The notes beneath the pieces are model-generated. The model did no database searches. It was not told the origin of the DNA and saw nothing but the letters and a program-made list of their open reading frames with translations. DNA of 64,000 bases, taken from NCBI RefSeq assembly GCF_003634825.1, contig NZ_RBXD01000001.1:2192501-2256500 (forward strand), given 5' to 3'. Source of the DNA: Flavobacterium sp. 123 (GTDB lineage: Bacteria > Bacteroidota > Bacteroidia > Flavobacteriales > Flavobacteriaceae). The position numbers were made by a program, and so were the translations under genes. Positions 52,427 through 62,401 of this stretch are shown here, one piece after another (the first letter of the stretch is position 1; each line of letters starts with the position of its first letter).

Positions 52427-54682
52427 CTACGCTTCCAAATCTTTTTGAAAAGGTTGATTGTAAAATCTTTTTCCAGCAGCTTTGTATAAAGCATTTGCTA
52501 CAGCAGCAAATACAGGTGGAAAAGGAGGCTCGCCTAATCCTGTTGGATCAATGTTATTTTTCACAAAATGAATATCAATATTTTTTGGTGCCTCATTATG
52601 GCGAATCATTCTGTACTGGTCAAAATTTTGTTGGTCTGGTTTTCCGTTAGTAATCGTTAAGGCTCCAAACAAGCTGTTTCCAATGCCGTCAACAACAGCA
52701 CCTTCAACCATGTTTTTGGCTCCTTCGGGATTAACAACCACACCACAATCAATAGCTGTAGTTACTTTTTCGACTACGGGGATACCTTCGTTTAAAGTAA
52801 GTTCAACAACATGAGCAGCATAGGATTGATGACAAAAATAGGCTGCTACACCATACTTTTTATTCGATAATTTTAAATTTTTCCAATCTGATTTTTCTTT
52901 TACCATTTCTAGAACACCAAGGTAACGATCTGCATTATATTCATTATTTTTTCCCACTGGGTTTTCTTTGGCTCTTTGTAGCAATTCAATTCTAAAATCT
53001 ATTGGATCTTTTTCTAAAGCTTCGGCTAATTCATCCAAAAAAGATTGTTCAGCACTAGCAATAAAATTAGACCTAGGTGCTCTGAACGCACCAATTGTCA
53101 AGTTGGTTGGAATTACCCAACTTTCGGCCAAGTAATTATCTACAGCTCCAGCTGGGAAGCGGTTTTCGTGTACTGGACTTTCTGGCAATCCACCACCTTT
53201 TACGTGTATTGCTGTCAATTTTTTGTTAGTATCTATTGCCGCACGGTAGGTTACTGAATACATAGGGCGGTAAATTCCGCAGGTCATATCGTCTTCTCGG
53301 GTATATATTAATTTCACAGGTGCTTTAATTTTTTGCGAAATAATTCCTGCTTCTACCATATAATGTCCGTAAGCGCGTCTTCCAAAACCGCCTCCCATTC
53401 GGGCCAATTGTATTTCTATATTTTCTTTTGGAATACCTAATCGGGTAGCAATAGATGGTGCTATGAAATCTGGTGCTTGAATAGGAGCTACAAATAAGGC
53501 TTTGTTATCGGTAACATCGGCAAAACAACTAATAGGCTCCATGGTATTATGTGCCAAAAACGGTGCTGTATAGGTGCGTTCTACTATTTCATGAGCTTGC
53601 TCAAATGCTAATTCTGGATTGCCATCTTTTCTGAGTAATTTACCTGGTTTTTTTGATTCTTCTAACATTTTGGCATACTGCGAATCGGTGCTTTCTAAAC
53701 CAGCAGGTATAACTTCTTCTCTTTTATTTCCAAAAATATTTACAACTTCTTTCGTTTCCAAAATGGGTTCCCAAGTTGCTTTGAGTTTTTTTCTTGCACG
53801 GAGTACTTCCCAAGTGGAATTACCAACTATAATGACTAATTCATTAAAAGTCCGGATGTCGAAAATAGCTTTTTCAAAATTATCTTCATATACTTTGATA
53901 GCGAAGACTTCTTTTATTCCGGGTTGTTTGAGAACTTCATTAGCATTAAATGATTTTAATTTTAAACCAAAAGCTGGGGGATGTTGTGCCATTGCTATTA
54001 ACATTCCCTCTTGGTGGTAATCAAGTGTAAACAAAGGTTTTCCACTAACGATTTTTATACCTTCTACATTTTTTTGAGGATTTCCTAAAATAGTAAAGTC
54101 AGAATTGTTTTTTAGTACAACATTTTGAGGCGGAGTGAATTTAGACGCTTCGGAGGCTAGTTGTCCATAAGTTACAGATTTTCCACTTTTGAGGTGCGAA
54201 ATAATACCCATTTTTGTACTTAATTCAGATTGAGGTACATTCCAAGATTGTGCCGCTGCTAAAAGTAGCATTTCCCTTGCTGAAGCCCCAACACCTCTTA
54301 GTTCTTTCCAAGCTTGTCGAATGGAATTACTCCCTCCTGTAAATTGTCTTTTGTATAACTTGGTATCATAAGGAGCCTGCTCAACGATACAATTTTTCCA
54401 ATCCACATCTAATTCTTCAGCAATAAGCATCGGCAATGAGGTCATTACGTTCTGACCAAATTCTGGATTCGGACAAAATATTTTAATCTTATTTTCAGTA
54501 GTGATTTGGATATATCCATTGAATTCAACTTGTCCCTCTTTATTTATTTTCAATGAACTAGCAATTGCTTCATTTGGTTTTAAGCCCATTAACCAACTAA
54601 ATCCAATCATCATTCCGCCACCTGAAATAGTGGTTACTTTTAGAAATGAACGTCTACTATATGTTTTTTTTTCTTCTTCCAT
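52427..54682 (-). CDS. Molybdopterin-binding hydroxylase large subunit, Tat-exported (copy 1)
   Basis: 751-residue IorB-type subunit of the xanthine dehydrogenase family. The twin-arginine signal YSRRSFLKVTTISGGG at about 8-23 sends the folded enzyme to the periplasm. Family motifs include GGGFGRRAYGHY (about 432), AFRAPRSNFIASAEQSF (about 545) and the active-site Glu in GLGEPPFPP (about 720). It pairs with the 2Fe-2S subunit (17-base gap). The metal cofactor is likely molybdopterin cytosine dinucleotide, given the MocA-like gene. The first 27 residues nearly equal those of copy 2, while later parts differ. Confidence 0.92.
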   Translation of the reverse strand: MEEEKKTYSRRSFLKVTTISGGGMMIGFSWLMGLKPNEAIASSLKINKEGQVEFNGYIQITTENKIKIFCPNPEFGQNVMTSLPMLIAEELDVDWKNCIVEQAPYDTKLYKRQFTGGSNSIRQAWKELRGVGASAREMLLLAAAQSWNVPQSELSTKMGIISHLKSGKSVTYGQLASEASKFTPPQNVVLKNNSDFTILGNPQKNVEGIKIVSGKPLFTLDYHQEGMLIAMAQHPPAFGLKLKSFNANEVLKQPGIKEVFAIKVYEDNFEKAIFDIRTFNELVIIVGNSTWEVLRARKKLKATWEPILETKEVVNIFGNKREEVIPAGLESTDSQYAKMLEESKKPGKLLRKDGNPELAFEQAHEIVERTYTAPFLAHNTMEPISCFADVTDNKALFVAPIQAPDFIAPSIATRLGIPKENIEIQLARMGGGFGRRAYGHYMVEAGIISQKIKAPVKLIYTREDDMTCGIYRPMYSVTYRAAIDTNKKLTAIHVKGGGLPESPVHENRFPAGAVDNYLAESWVIPTNLTIGAFRAPRSNFIASAEQSFLDELAEALEKDPIDFRIELLQRAKENPVGKNNEYNADRYLGVLEMVKEKSDWKNLKLSNKKYGVAAYFCHQSYAAHVVELTLNEGIPVVEKVTTAIDCGVVVNPEGAKNMVEGAVVDGIGNSLFGALTITNGKPDQQNFDQYRMIRHNEAPKNIDIHFVKNNIDPTGLGEPPFPPVFAAVANALYKAAGKRFYNQPFQKDLEA

Positions 54683-55160
54683 TTGTCAAAAAGTTTATCT
54701 ATTTGGTTGGTTTAGCGGCTAATTGTATGGCTTTTTTAATCCTTGTATAGGTTCCACATCGGCAAATATTTCCACTCATGAAACTATCAATATCCTCATC
54801 AGTTGGGTTTGGATTGTTTTTCAGTAAAGCCGAAGCCGTCATTATTTGCCCTGTTTGGCAATAACCACATTGTGCTACATCAAGTTCTAACCAAGCTTTC
54901 TGAACTGGATGGTCTCCATTTTCAGATAGTCCTTCGATAGTAGTAATATCTTGATTCTCAATAACCGAAATAGGCAACTGGCAAGAGCGTACAGGCGTTC
55001 CGTCTAAATGCACGGTACAAGCACCACAAGCACCTATTCCACAACCATATTTAGTGCCTTTTAAACCAATCATGTCACGTATTGCCCATAAAAGAGGCAT
55101 GTTTTCATCGGCTTCTAAAAGGTACTCTTTGCTGTTAATTTTTAAATTAAATTTTTTCAT
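54593..55160. repeat. Duplicated segment, copy A
   Basis: This stretch matches 57,405-57,967 at roughly 97% by eye (about 14 differences in the small-subunit gene), including the stop, gap and the first part of the large subunit gene. Outside it the copies diverge strongly. Confidence 0.85.
54699..55160 (-). CDS. 2Fe-2S ferredoxin-like subunit of molybdenum hydroxylase (copy 1)
   Basis: 153 residues with the plant-type [2Fe-2S] motif [17 protein letters not shown] (about 38-54) and the second cluster domain [10 protein letters not shown] ... GNICRCGTY. It passes electrons from the molybdenum site. The protein differs from copy 2 at only two visible positions (M/L in the RD(M/L)IGLKG segment and D/N in ENG(D/N)HPVQ). 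Confidence 0.93.
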   Translation of the reverse strand: MKKFNLKINSKEYLLEADENMPLLWAIRDMIGLKGTKYGCGIGACGACTVHLDGTPVRSCQLPISVIENQDITTIEGLSENGDHPVQKAWLELDVAQCGYCQTGQIMTASALLKNNPNPTDEDIDSFMSGNICRCGTYTRIKKAIQLAAKPTK

Positions 55161-55242
55161 AGTAACTCTTAATTATGGTATTATTAAAGACCGCAAAACC
55201 ATATTTTAATTCCTTTAAAATTCGTTTTTTAGTTAGTTAAAC

Positions 55243-57489
55243 TTAACTGTTTAAATCATTTTGAAAAGGTTGATTATAAAATCGTTTCCCAGTAGCTTTA
55301 TATAAGGCATTCGCCAAAGCAGCCATTACAGGAGGGAAAGGAGGTTCTCCTAATCCAGTTGGATTGATATTGTTTTTTATAAAATGAATATCAATTTTCT
55401 TAGGAGCTTCATTGTGACGAATTATTCTATATTGGTCAAAGTTTTGTTGCTCTGGTTTACCATTTTTAAGGGTTAAAGCACCAAACAAACTATTACCAAT
55501 ACCGTCTACTATAGCACCCTCGACCATATTTTTAGCCCCTTCAGGGTTTACAACAACTCCACAGTCAATTGTTGTTGTCACTTTTTCAATTATAGGAGCT
55601 TCTTCTCCTAGGCTAAGTTCAACAACATGGGCAACATATGATTGATGACAAAAATAAGCAGCAACTCCATATTTTTTATTGGATAATTTTAAGTTTTGCC
55701 AGTCAGATTCTTCTTTCACCTTTGCTAAAACTCCAATATATCTATCTGCGTCATAGTCGTTTTTTTCTCCTACGGGTTTTTCTTTGGTACGTTGTAATAG
55801 TTCTATTCTGTAGTCTATAGGATCTTTTCCTATTTTTTCTGATAATTCATCTATAAAAGATTGTTCGGCTGCCGCAATAAAATTAGAACCAGGCGCTCTA
55901 AATGCAGCGACATTAATGTTTGAAGGAATTTCCCATCCTTCAGCTAGATAATTATCAAAAGCACCAGCTGGAAATCGGTTTTCGTGAATGGCACTTTCTG
56001 GAATTCCACCACCTTTGATGTGAATTGCTGTAACATTATTATTAGCGTCAAATGCTGCTTTGTAAGTTACCATATATGATGGTCTGTAAAGCCCTGCTGT
56101 CATTTCATCTTCTCTGGTATAAATCAACTTTATTGGCGCTTTCATTTTTTTTGAAATTAAGCCAGCTTCAATCATATAATGCCCATAGAGTCTTCTACCA
56201 AATCCACCTCCAATTCGTGCTAATTTTATTTCAATTTTTTCGGCAGGAACTTCTAAATTGGCAACAATACTTTGCTTCATGAATTCTGGAATCTGAATAG
56301 GTGCCGCAAAAAAAGCTTTTTCGTCAGTAATATGCGAAAAACAACTTATCGGTTCCATAGGATTATGAGCTAAAAACGGAGCTGTGTATGTACGTTCTAG
56401 TATATGATGAGCTTGTTCAAAGGCTAATTCAGGGTTTCCATCTCGTCTTAAAATTTTGCCCGGGTTTTTCTGCATTTCTTGCATCTTTTTCAAGTGCCCC
56501 TCTGTGCTTTCCAAGCCCGCTGGAGTCAATTCTTCTTTTTTGCCTCCCCAAGTTCCAACAATTTCTTTGGACTCCTTAATTGGTTCCCATACTGCTTTCA
56601 CCATTTTTCGAGCATTCATCACCTCCCAAATCGTTTTCCCTACAACGACAATTAAATGATTGAAATTTCTAGTATCCAATGCATTTTTTACATATCCTTC
56701 TTTATATACTTTTATATCAAAAACATCGTTAATTCCTGCCATTTTTAAAGCATCTGCACCATCAAATGATTTTAATTGCATCCCAAATGCTGGAGGATGA
56801 ATGGCCATGGCAATTAACATTCCTTCCTGTTCATAATCCAATGTATATAAAGGTTTACCTGTAACAATCTTTGTTCCTACTACATTTTTTTGATGTGTAC
56901 CAATCAATGAAAAATCGGTATTTTGTTTAATAGTAACATTTTCGGGTATCGGCAATATAGAGGCGGCTGTTGCCAAAGCTCCGTAGGATAAACTTCTGGA
57001 AGAGGCTGAATGGTAAACGCTTCCTTTTGAAGTAGTTACTTCTTTTAGAGGGACGTTCCATTGGTTAGCCGCTGCTTGCATTATCATTTGTCTTGCAGTT
57101 GCACCTGCCGTTCTTAGAGGAATCCAAGCCATACTTATAGCCATACTTCCTCCAGTGAATTGATTTTTAAATCTTGGAGTGTCATAATCCCCTTGTTCAA
57201 CAATAACTGTTTCCCAATTGATGTCAAGTTCCTCTGCAATTAGCATAGGCAATGAAGTTGTTACATTGGTACCTATTTCCGGATTAGGACAATATAATTT
57301 TATTTCATTTAAAGAACTTATTTCTATGAATCCAGTTAGTTTAACCCAATCTTTAGTTGGATTTTCAATTGCTAATGCGGCATTTGGCAATAAATTTGCC
57401 ATCCAACTAAATCCAATCATCATTCCGCCACCTGAAATCGATGTTACCTTTAGAAATGAACGTCTACTATATGTTTTTTTTTCTTCCAT
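55243..57489 (-). CDS. Molybdopterin-binding hydroxylase large subunit, Tat-exported (copy 2)
   Basis: 748-residue paralogue of copy 1 with the same twin-arginine signal (YSRRSFLKVTSISGGG), GGGFGRRLYGHY, AFRAPGSNFIAAAEQSF and catalytic GLGEPPFPP. The C-terminal half looks clearly more alike to copy 1 than the N-terminal half, and the first 27 residues are almost identical. Copy 2 is preceded by its own small subunit gene (16-base gap). Confidence 0.92.
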   Translation of the reverse strand: MEEKKTYSRRSFLKVTSISGGGMMIGFSWMANLLPNAALAIENPTKDWVKLTGFIEISSLNEIKLYCPNPEIGTNVTTSLPMLIAEELDINWETVIVEQGDYDTPRFKNQFTGGSMAISMAWIPLRTAGATARQMIMQAAANQWNVPLKEVTTSKGSVYHSASSRSLSYGALATAASILPIPENVTIKQNTDFSLIGTHQKNVVGTKIVTGKPLYTLDYEQEGMLIAMAIHPPAFGMQLKSFDGADALKMAGINDVFDIKVYKEGYVKNALDTRNFNHLIVVVGKTIWEVMNARKMVKAVWEPIKESKEIVGTWGGKKEELTPAGLESTEGHLKKMQEMQKNPGKILRRDGNPELAFEQAHHILERTYTAPFLAHNPMEPISCFSHITDEKAFFAAPIQIPEFMKQSIVANLEVPAEKIEIKLARIGGGFGRRLYGHYMIEAGLISKKMKAPIKLIYTREDEMTAGLYRPSYMVTYKAAFDANNNVTAIHIKGGGIPESAIHENRFPAGAFDNYLAEGWEIPSNINVAAFRAPGSNFIAAAEQSFIDELSEKIGKDPIDYRIELLQRTKEKPVGEKNDYDADRYIGVLAKVKEESDWQNLKLSNKKYGVAAYFCHQSYVAHVVELSLGEEAPIIEKVTTTIDCGVVVNPEGAKNMVEGAIVDGIGNSLFGALTLKNGKPEQQNFDQYRIIRHNEAPKKIDIHFIKNNINPTGLGEPPFPPVMAALANALYKATGKRFYNQPFQNDLNS

Positions 57490-57967
57490 TTGTCAAAAAG
57501 TTTATCTATTTGGTTGGTTTAGCGGCTAATTGTATGGCTTTTTTAATCCTTGTATAGGTTCCACATCGGCAAATATTTCCACTCATGAAACTATCAATAT
57601 CCTCATCAGTTGGGTTTGGATTGTTTTTCAGTAAAGCCGAAGCCGTCATTATTTGTCCTGTTTGGCAATAACCACATTGTGCTACATCAAGTTCTAACCA
57701 AGCTTTCTGAACTGGATGGTTTCCATTTTCAGATAATCCTTCAATAGTAGTAATATCTTGATTCTCAATAACCGAAATAGGCAACTGACAAGAGCGTACA
57801 GGCGTTCCGTCTAAATGCACGGTACAAGCACCACAAGCACCAATTCCACAACCATATTTAGTGCCTTTCAAGCCAATTAAATCTCGTATTGCCCATAAAA
57901 GAGGCATGTTTTCATCGGCTTCTAACAGGTACTCTTTGCTGTTAATTTTTAAATTAAATTTCTTCAT
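57405..57967. repeat. Duplicated segment, copy B
   Basis: Partner of 54,593-55,160; the high identity over this limited tract against diverged flanks suggests gene conversion. Confidence 0.85.
57506..57967 (-). CDS. 2Fe-2S ferredoxin-like subunit of molybdenum hydroxylase (copy 2)
   Basis: Same architecture as copy 1: [17 protein letters not shown] and [10 protein letters not shown] with GNICRCGTY. 153 residues. It begins 10 bases after the stop of the response regulator, so the regulator and the hydroxylase are one operon. Confidence 0.93.
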   Translation of the reverse strand: MKKFNLKINSKEYLLEADENMPLLWAIRDLIGLKGTKYGCGIGACGACTVHLDGTPVRSCQLPISVIENQDITTIEGLSENGNHPVQKAWLELDVAQCGYCQTGQIMTASALLKNNPNPTDEDIDSFMSGNICRCGTYTRIKKAIQLAAKPTK

Positions 57968-57977
57968 ATAGCTTAGA

Positions 57978-58673
57978 TTATTTGTTCTTATTTAAAAAAT
58001 CGGTTTTGTAAGTTCTACCAATAGGTATTTCTTTATCTTTTATAGCAACATTATTGGTATTCCAATGAGTAATATGTTGTTTAGCCACTATAAATGATTT
58101 GTGTATTCTAAAAAAGGCATCATTTGTTAGTAGTTCTTCCATTTTTCGCAATCGCTCATAAACAATGAGTACACCTTCGGTTGTAATAATTTTGATGTAA
58201 TCTTTCAGTCCCTCAACATATAGAATGTTGTTCACATTAATTTGTTTGTTTTCTTTTCCTACTTTTAATGTTATGAATGATTCAGATATCATTTTACTAT
58301 TCACAACAGATTCTTTAGTAGCTTTTGAATTAATGTATCGAGAAATCGATTTTAAAAAACGTTCTTGGCTTATCGGTTTTAATAAATAGTCAAAAACTTC
58401 TAAATCAAATCCTTCAACTGCATATTCTCTAAAAGCCGTTGTCAAAATAACGGTTGGTTTTTTATTAAGCGATTTTATGAGCTCTATGCCACTCATTTTG
58501 GGCATTTGAACGTCTAAAAAAATTAAATCTACCTCATTTTGTTGCAAAAAAACAAACGCATCAATTGCATTAGCAAAAGATTTTACTACTTCAAAATCAG
58601 GTAATTTAGACAGATGATTTGAAATTAGTGCCCTAGCAGGAACTTCGTCATCTATGATTAGACATTTATACAT
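57978..58673 (-). CDS. LytTR-family response regulator
   Basis: A receiver domain ([29 protein letters not shown] with the phospho-Asp) and a C-terminal LytTR DNA-binding domain ([31 protein letters not shown]). 231 residues. Its start overlaps the kinase gene by 8 bases. It likely controls the hydroxylase operon from repeats near 59.8 kb. Confidence 0.94.
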   Translation of the reverse strand: MYKCLIIDDEVPARALISNHLSKLPDFEVVKSFANAIDAFVFLQQNEVDLIFLDVQMPKMSGIELIKSLNKKPTVILTTAFREYAVEGFDLEVFDYLLKPISQERFLKSISRYINSKATKESVVNSKMISESFITLKVGKENKQINVNNILYVEGLKDYIKIITTEGVLIVYERLRKMEELLTNDAFFRIHKSFIVAKQHITHWNTNNVAIKDKEIPIGRTYKTDFLNKNK

Positions 58674-59718
58674 AATTATTATAGATTACTTTAAGAACTA
58701 CTGTAAAAACCTCGTCTTCTTTCAAAATATTAAGCAAATGTTTGTCTGGATAATATAACTTTAGTTGTTTCTTTAAATTGTCCAATCCCATACCACCTTT
58801 TTCTTGGATGCCATTATTTTGAATGGGCTCTTCTGTACTATTTGAAACTTCAATAGTTAGCTCATTATGCTCTTTATTAATATCAATTTTTATTTTTATC
58901 CATGAATTTCGAATAGAATTTTCGACGCCATGTTTAATACTGTTTTCAATTATGGGTAATAAAAGAAGCGGTTGAATGAATACTTTATCAGAATCTTCAG
59001 GCAATACTATTTCTACGTTTAGCTTATCACCTAATCGTATTTTTTGCAATTCTATGAAGTTATTCAAATAATCAAATTCTTCGTTTAAAGGTACTACTTC
59101 TTTTTTTGAATGGTATAAATTATATTCGATAAAATTAGAAAGATGAAGGATTTGATCAGCTGTTTCTGGGCTTTTAATTAAAGCAGTCGAATAAATATTA
59201 TTCAACATATTAAATAAAAAATGAGGATGAACCTGGTATTTTAATAAGTTCAATTCTGATTTTACTTTTTCTTCATTTAAACCAACTAGAATTTGTTGTT
59301 GCTTGTGCCAATGAGCAATAAAATAGAACATTCCGTACATTCCCACCATTAAATACAAACTAAAAAATTCTAATAATAATTTAGGTAATGAGAAGAAAGA
59401 TTCATCTATTTTCTCCGTTAAAAAGTAAATGGAGTCAAAATAGAAAAAGCTATAAGCCCTTTTAGCTAAAACAAAAAATAAACCTGTAGAGGTAATAGAA
59501 ACCCAAAAAATAGTTTTGTCTTTTGGGTTGTAAAATTTTTCAAAAAAGACATGAAAAGATAGCATTGTAGTTAAAAATGCAGCTGGAATATGGAATACGG
59601 AATACATGAAATATTTTTCATACTCCTCTGTTAATGAACCAATACCTATCCATTTATAAACGAATAGTAAACTCCAAAATAACAGGTTAAATATAATGAT
59701 GCCTTTCTTATTATTCAT
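58666..59718 (-). CDS. LytS-type sensor histidine kinase
   Basis: Four membrane helices in the first 150 residues, then a His_kinase domain with QVHPHFLFNMLNNIYS (phospho-His) and the ATPase region LLLLPIIENSIKHGVENS and GMGLDNLKKQL. 350 residues. It senses a signal at the membrane and passes phosphate to the regulator encoded next. Confidence 0.94.
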   Translation of the reverse strand: MNNKKGIIIFNLLFWSLLFVYKWIGIGSLTEEYEKYFMYSVFHIPAAFLTTMLSFHVFFEKFYNPKDKTIFWVSITSTGLFFVLAKRAYSFFYFDSIYFLTEKIDESFFSLPKLLLEFFSLYLMVGMYGMFYFIAHWHKQQQILVGLNEEKVKSELNLLKYQVHPHFLFNMLNNIYSTALIKSPETADQILHLSNFIEYNLYHSKKEVVPLNEEFDYLNNFIELQKIRLGDKLNVEIVLPEDSDKVFIQPLLLLPIIENSIKHGVENSIRNSWIKIKIDINKEHNELTIEVSNSTEEPIQNNGIQEKGGMGLDNLKKQLKLYYPDKHLLNILKEDEVFTVVLKVIYNNYV

Positions 59719-59779
59719 TTGAAGAAAATTTAAATAAAAGTATATAATTTAAACATTATACAATTTTTTATGCTAATAA

Positions 59780-59842
59780 TTTAGACTAACTCCTGTTATT
59801 TTAGACAAACAGCAAATCAAATTAGTTGTTTGTCTAAAATAA
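59780..59842. promoter_or_regulatory. Candidate LytTR operator: direct and inverted repeats
   Basis: TTATTTTAGACAAACA (59796-59811) and TGTTTGTCTAAAATAA (59827-59842) form a perfect 16-base inverted repeat with a 15-base spacer. TTTAGACTAAC (59780-59790) repeats TTTAGACAAAC (59800-59810) in direct orientation, 20 bases apart, about two helical turns. It lies 60-125 bases before the kinase ATG. Confidence 0.6.
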
Positions 59843-59907
59843 AAGTCATTGGGCTAATAAAACAAATTAATAATGATTCAACCTTTATTTTTGGAAATAA
59901 AAAATAG

Positions 59908-60206
59908 ATGAAAGTAAAAGGTTTATCACTAGTAATTCTAATACTAATTGTTTTTCAATACCGAATTATTGGACAGTATTGATAAGCCCAAAAATTGATC
60001 TTACTTTTTCTAAATTCTTATTTTGGTCAACTTTAATTCAGTATAGTAATCAAAAAAATAATTTGGGAATTAATTCTCGCTTTCAGTGGCGATTTGCGCC
60101 TTTGTCAGACCTTTATTTAGTGTGTAATGACAATTATTTCACGGGAGAATTCACTCCCACTTATAGGTCAATTAATTTAAAATTCACTTATTGGGTGAAT
60201 CTTTAA
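59908..60206 (+). pseudogene. Remnant of a DUF5916 gene
   Basis: An ATG at 59908 gives a 24-residue signal-like peptide (MKVKGLSLVILILIVFQYR) that ends at TGA 59980-59982. The overlapping frame continues from about 59979 as a C-terminal fragment with SRFQWRFAPLSDLYLV and RSINLKFTYWVNL, which match the outer-membrane-strand end of DUF5916 proteins. So both ends of a once longer gene (usually over 700 residues) remain and the middle is deleted. The 570-base gap 59,719-60,288 otherwise holds the LytTR-like operator, this remnant and a -7 box. Confidence 0.7.
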
Positions 60207-60224
60207 AAAGGTAAATAAATTCAA

Positions 60225-60232
60225 TATATTTG
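60225..60232 (+). promoter_or_regulatory. -7 box before xdhC-like gene
   Basis: TATATTTG is an exact match to TAnnTTTG, 57 bases before the ATG at 60289. Confidence 0.6.
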
Positions 60233-60288
60233 AGGTATCTCAAGTTGGTGATATTTTCAATTTCAATTTAAAATCAAATTCAAGTAAA

Positions 60289-61449
60289 ATGAAAGAACTA
60301 CAAGACATTATCAAAAAGCACGAAAAAGCAAATGAGAATAATTTAAAATCAGCATTAGTAACCGTAGTTCATTTGGATGGCTCTTCGTACAGACGTCCTG
60401 GAGCCCGAATGTTAGTGAATGAAGATGGAAAGATAACTGGTGCTATCAGTGGAGGCTGTTTAGAAGGAGATGCTCAAAAGAAAGCGCTTTTTACTATTTC
60501 GGAACAAAAAAACGTGCTTTTTACTTACGACACTTCCAAAGAAGATGATTCTGAAATGGGAATTCACCTCGGTTGCGAAGGTTTGATTCAAGTTTTATTT
60601 GAAAAAATTGACTCCGAAAAAAAAGATAATCCTATTGAATTACTTCGTATAGCATTATCGCTAAGGCAAAAAGCAGTATTAGTTACTTTATTCCATTTAG
60701 ATAATAAAGAAAAAGAGCAATTGGGTACTTGCTTATTGCTTCAAGAAGACGGAACAATTTCTGGAAACATTCCCTTAAGCCTATTTAAAAATTCTATTTT
60801 GGGGGATTTGAATGAAGTGATGAATAATGAAGAGTCTGTTTTTAAACAGTATAAATCAGGTCAAGAATCTGTAACAGCATTTTTTGAGTTTATTCATCCT
60901 CCGGTTTCCCTAGTGGTTTTGGGTGCGGGAAATGATGCCATTCCATTAATGAAATTTGCGGATGTTTTGGGTTGGGATTTCCGAATTGTTGACCGAAGAG
61001 ATACCCATGCTAATAAAGAACGATTCCCTTTGGCTTCGCAAACTTTAGTTGCTAATCCAGATGTAGCGCTAAATTATTTATCTTATGATAAACGCACTTT
61101 TTTTGTATTAGTTACCCATAGCTACAAATGCGATTATTATTTCTTAAAATCGTTATGCGCTGCCGATGTGCCTTATGTAGGGATTTTAGGTCCTAAAAAG
61201 AAATTAAACCGTATGTTAGGCGAATTAAAAGAAGGCGGAGTATCTTTGAGTCAAGCTAAAATTTCGACTATTTTTAGTCCGACAGGTTTGGATATTGGTG
61301 CTGAAACACCCGAAGAAATTGCCTTGAGTATTATAGCTGAAATTCAAGCGGTTTTGAAAGGAAAAAAAGGAGGGATGTTAACGCTTAAAGAGGAAGTAAT
61401 TCATTCAAGAGACTCATTAGCGATTCAAGTAGAGCTTGTTAAAAATTAA
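60289..61449 (+). CDS. xdhC: XdhC/CoxI-family molybdenum cofactor chaperone
   Basis: Starts MKELQDIIKKHEKANENN. XdhC_CoxI domain at the front (VHLDGSSYRRPGARMLVNED, GCLEGDAQ) and a C-terminal Rossmann domain (LVVLGAGNDAIPLMKFADVL, GPKKKLNRML). It is 386 residues. XdhC proteins sulfurate and insert the cofactor into hydroxylases such as those encoded opposite. One base separates it from the MocA-like gene. Confidence 0.93.
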   Translation: MKELQDIIKKHEKANENNLKSALVTVVHLDGSSYRRPGARMLVNEDGKITGAISGGCLEGDAQKKALFTISEQKNVLFTYDTSKEDDSEMGIHLGCEGLIQVLFEKIDSEKKDNPIELLRIALSLRQKAVLVTLFHLDNKEKEQLGTCLLLQEDGTISGNIPLSLFKNSILGDLNEVMNNEESVFKQYKSGQESVTAFFEFIHPPVSLVVLGAGNDAIPLMKFADVLGWDFRIVDRRDTHANKERFPLASQTLVANPDVALNYLSYDKRTFFVLVTHSYKCDYYFLKSLCAADVPYVGILGPKKKLNRMLGELKEGGVSLSQAKISTIFSPTGLDIGAETPEEIALSIIAEIQAVLKGKKGGMLTLKEEVIHSRDSLAIQVELVKN

Positions 61450-61450
61450 T

Positions 61451-62062
61451 ATGGCTTGTGTAATACATCAATGCGGTATACTTATTTTGGCTGCAGGGTC
61501 TAGTAGTAGAATGGGAAGACCAAAACAATTACTAGAATTTGAAAGCGGGACACTTTTGACACATGTCATAAAAACTGCGAACAACTCAAAACTGTATCCT
61601 GTAGTGGTAGTTTTGGGTGCCAATGAAGAACTGATAAAAAACAGTTTGCAAGAGCAGCAGCTAATTATTGTAACCAATGAAAACTGGCAAGAAGGAATGG
61701 CAAGTTCAATAGTAAAGGGCATTACTTTCATAAAAGAAAAATACCCCGATACAGATGGAATAATCATTGCCGTTGGCGATCAACCACATATAAACACAAC
61801 CCAGCTGCATCAATTGGTGGAGGCTCAAAATACATCGCGATTGCCCATTGTTGCTTGTTCTTATGCTGGAATTATAGGAACTCCCGCATTGTTCCATCAA
61901 TCAGTATTTCCAGAATTAATGTCCCTAAAAGGAGATATTGGCGCCAAAAAAATAATAGAAAAAAGAATCCAAGATGTAGTTACGATTAATTTTGACAAAG
62001 GAATTATTGATATTGATACTGAAAAAGAGTATCAGGACTTGTTGAGGAATCAAAAAAAATAA
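61451..62062 (+). CDS. mocA: MocA-like molybdenum cofactor cytidylyltransferase
   Basis: NTP transferase with ILILAAGSSSRMGRPKQLLE (about 12-31) and later AVGDQPHI and ACSYAGIIGTPALF. I chose the ATG at 61451, one base after the xdhC stop. It makes molybdopterin cytosine dinucleotide from CTP, the cofactor form expected in this hydroxylase family. 203 residues. Confidence 0.92.
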   Translation: MACVIHQCGILILAAGSSSRMGRPKQLLEFESGTLLTHVIKTANNSKLYPVVVVLGANEELIKNSLQEQQLIIVTNENWQEGMASSIVKGITFIKEKYPDTDGIIIAVGDQPHINTTQLHQLVEAQNTSRLPIVACSYAGIIGTPALFHQSVFPELMSLKGDIGAKKIIEKRIQDVVTINFDKGIIDIDTEKEYQDLLRNQKK

Positions 62063-62311
62063 AAGACAGTTTCGGAGTCTATAATTATTTATGCGTATCC
62101 TTAACAATAAATAAGACCTTCGTAGTCTTTATTGTATGTCAAATTAAGATTGTCTTTATACTAATCTGATTTACAGTCAAAATTTTTGTAACAAGGTGTT
62201 AACAAAATAAGACTAACTGTAAAAGGCATATAGTATTGCAATGCGCAGTATAAGTAGGATTTAAGTATGAATTTTTTTTAGCTATTTTTAGGATAACATA
62301 TTGCTATGTAT

Positions 62312-62343
62312 AAAAAAACACTCATGAAAAGAGTGTTTTTTTT
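62312..62343. terminator. Terminator between mocA and the tRNA cluster
   Basis: AAAAAAACACTC, a 7-base loop and GAGTGTTTTTTTT; bidirectional, serving the minus-strand tRNAs. The rest of the gap (62,063-62,401) has a weaker bulged hairpin near 62,103-62,136 (ACAATAAATAAGAC / GTCTTTATTGT) that may end the mocA transcript, and no gene. Confidence 0.8.
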
Positions 62344-62401
62344 GTGGTTAAGTAAATGTTAACAAGAACAACTGTTGATCCTTGTAAACAATTATTAAAA
62401 G

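Noticed and set aside
53619..54020. 133-residue plus-strand frame opposite the large hydroxylase subunit
   Set aside because: It is antisense to a conserved domain and lacks a homologous copy in the paralogue.
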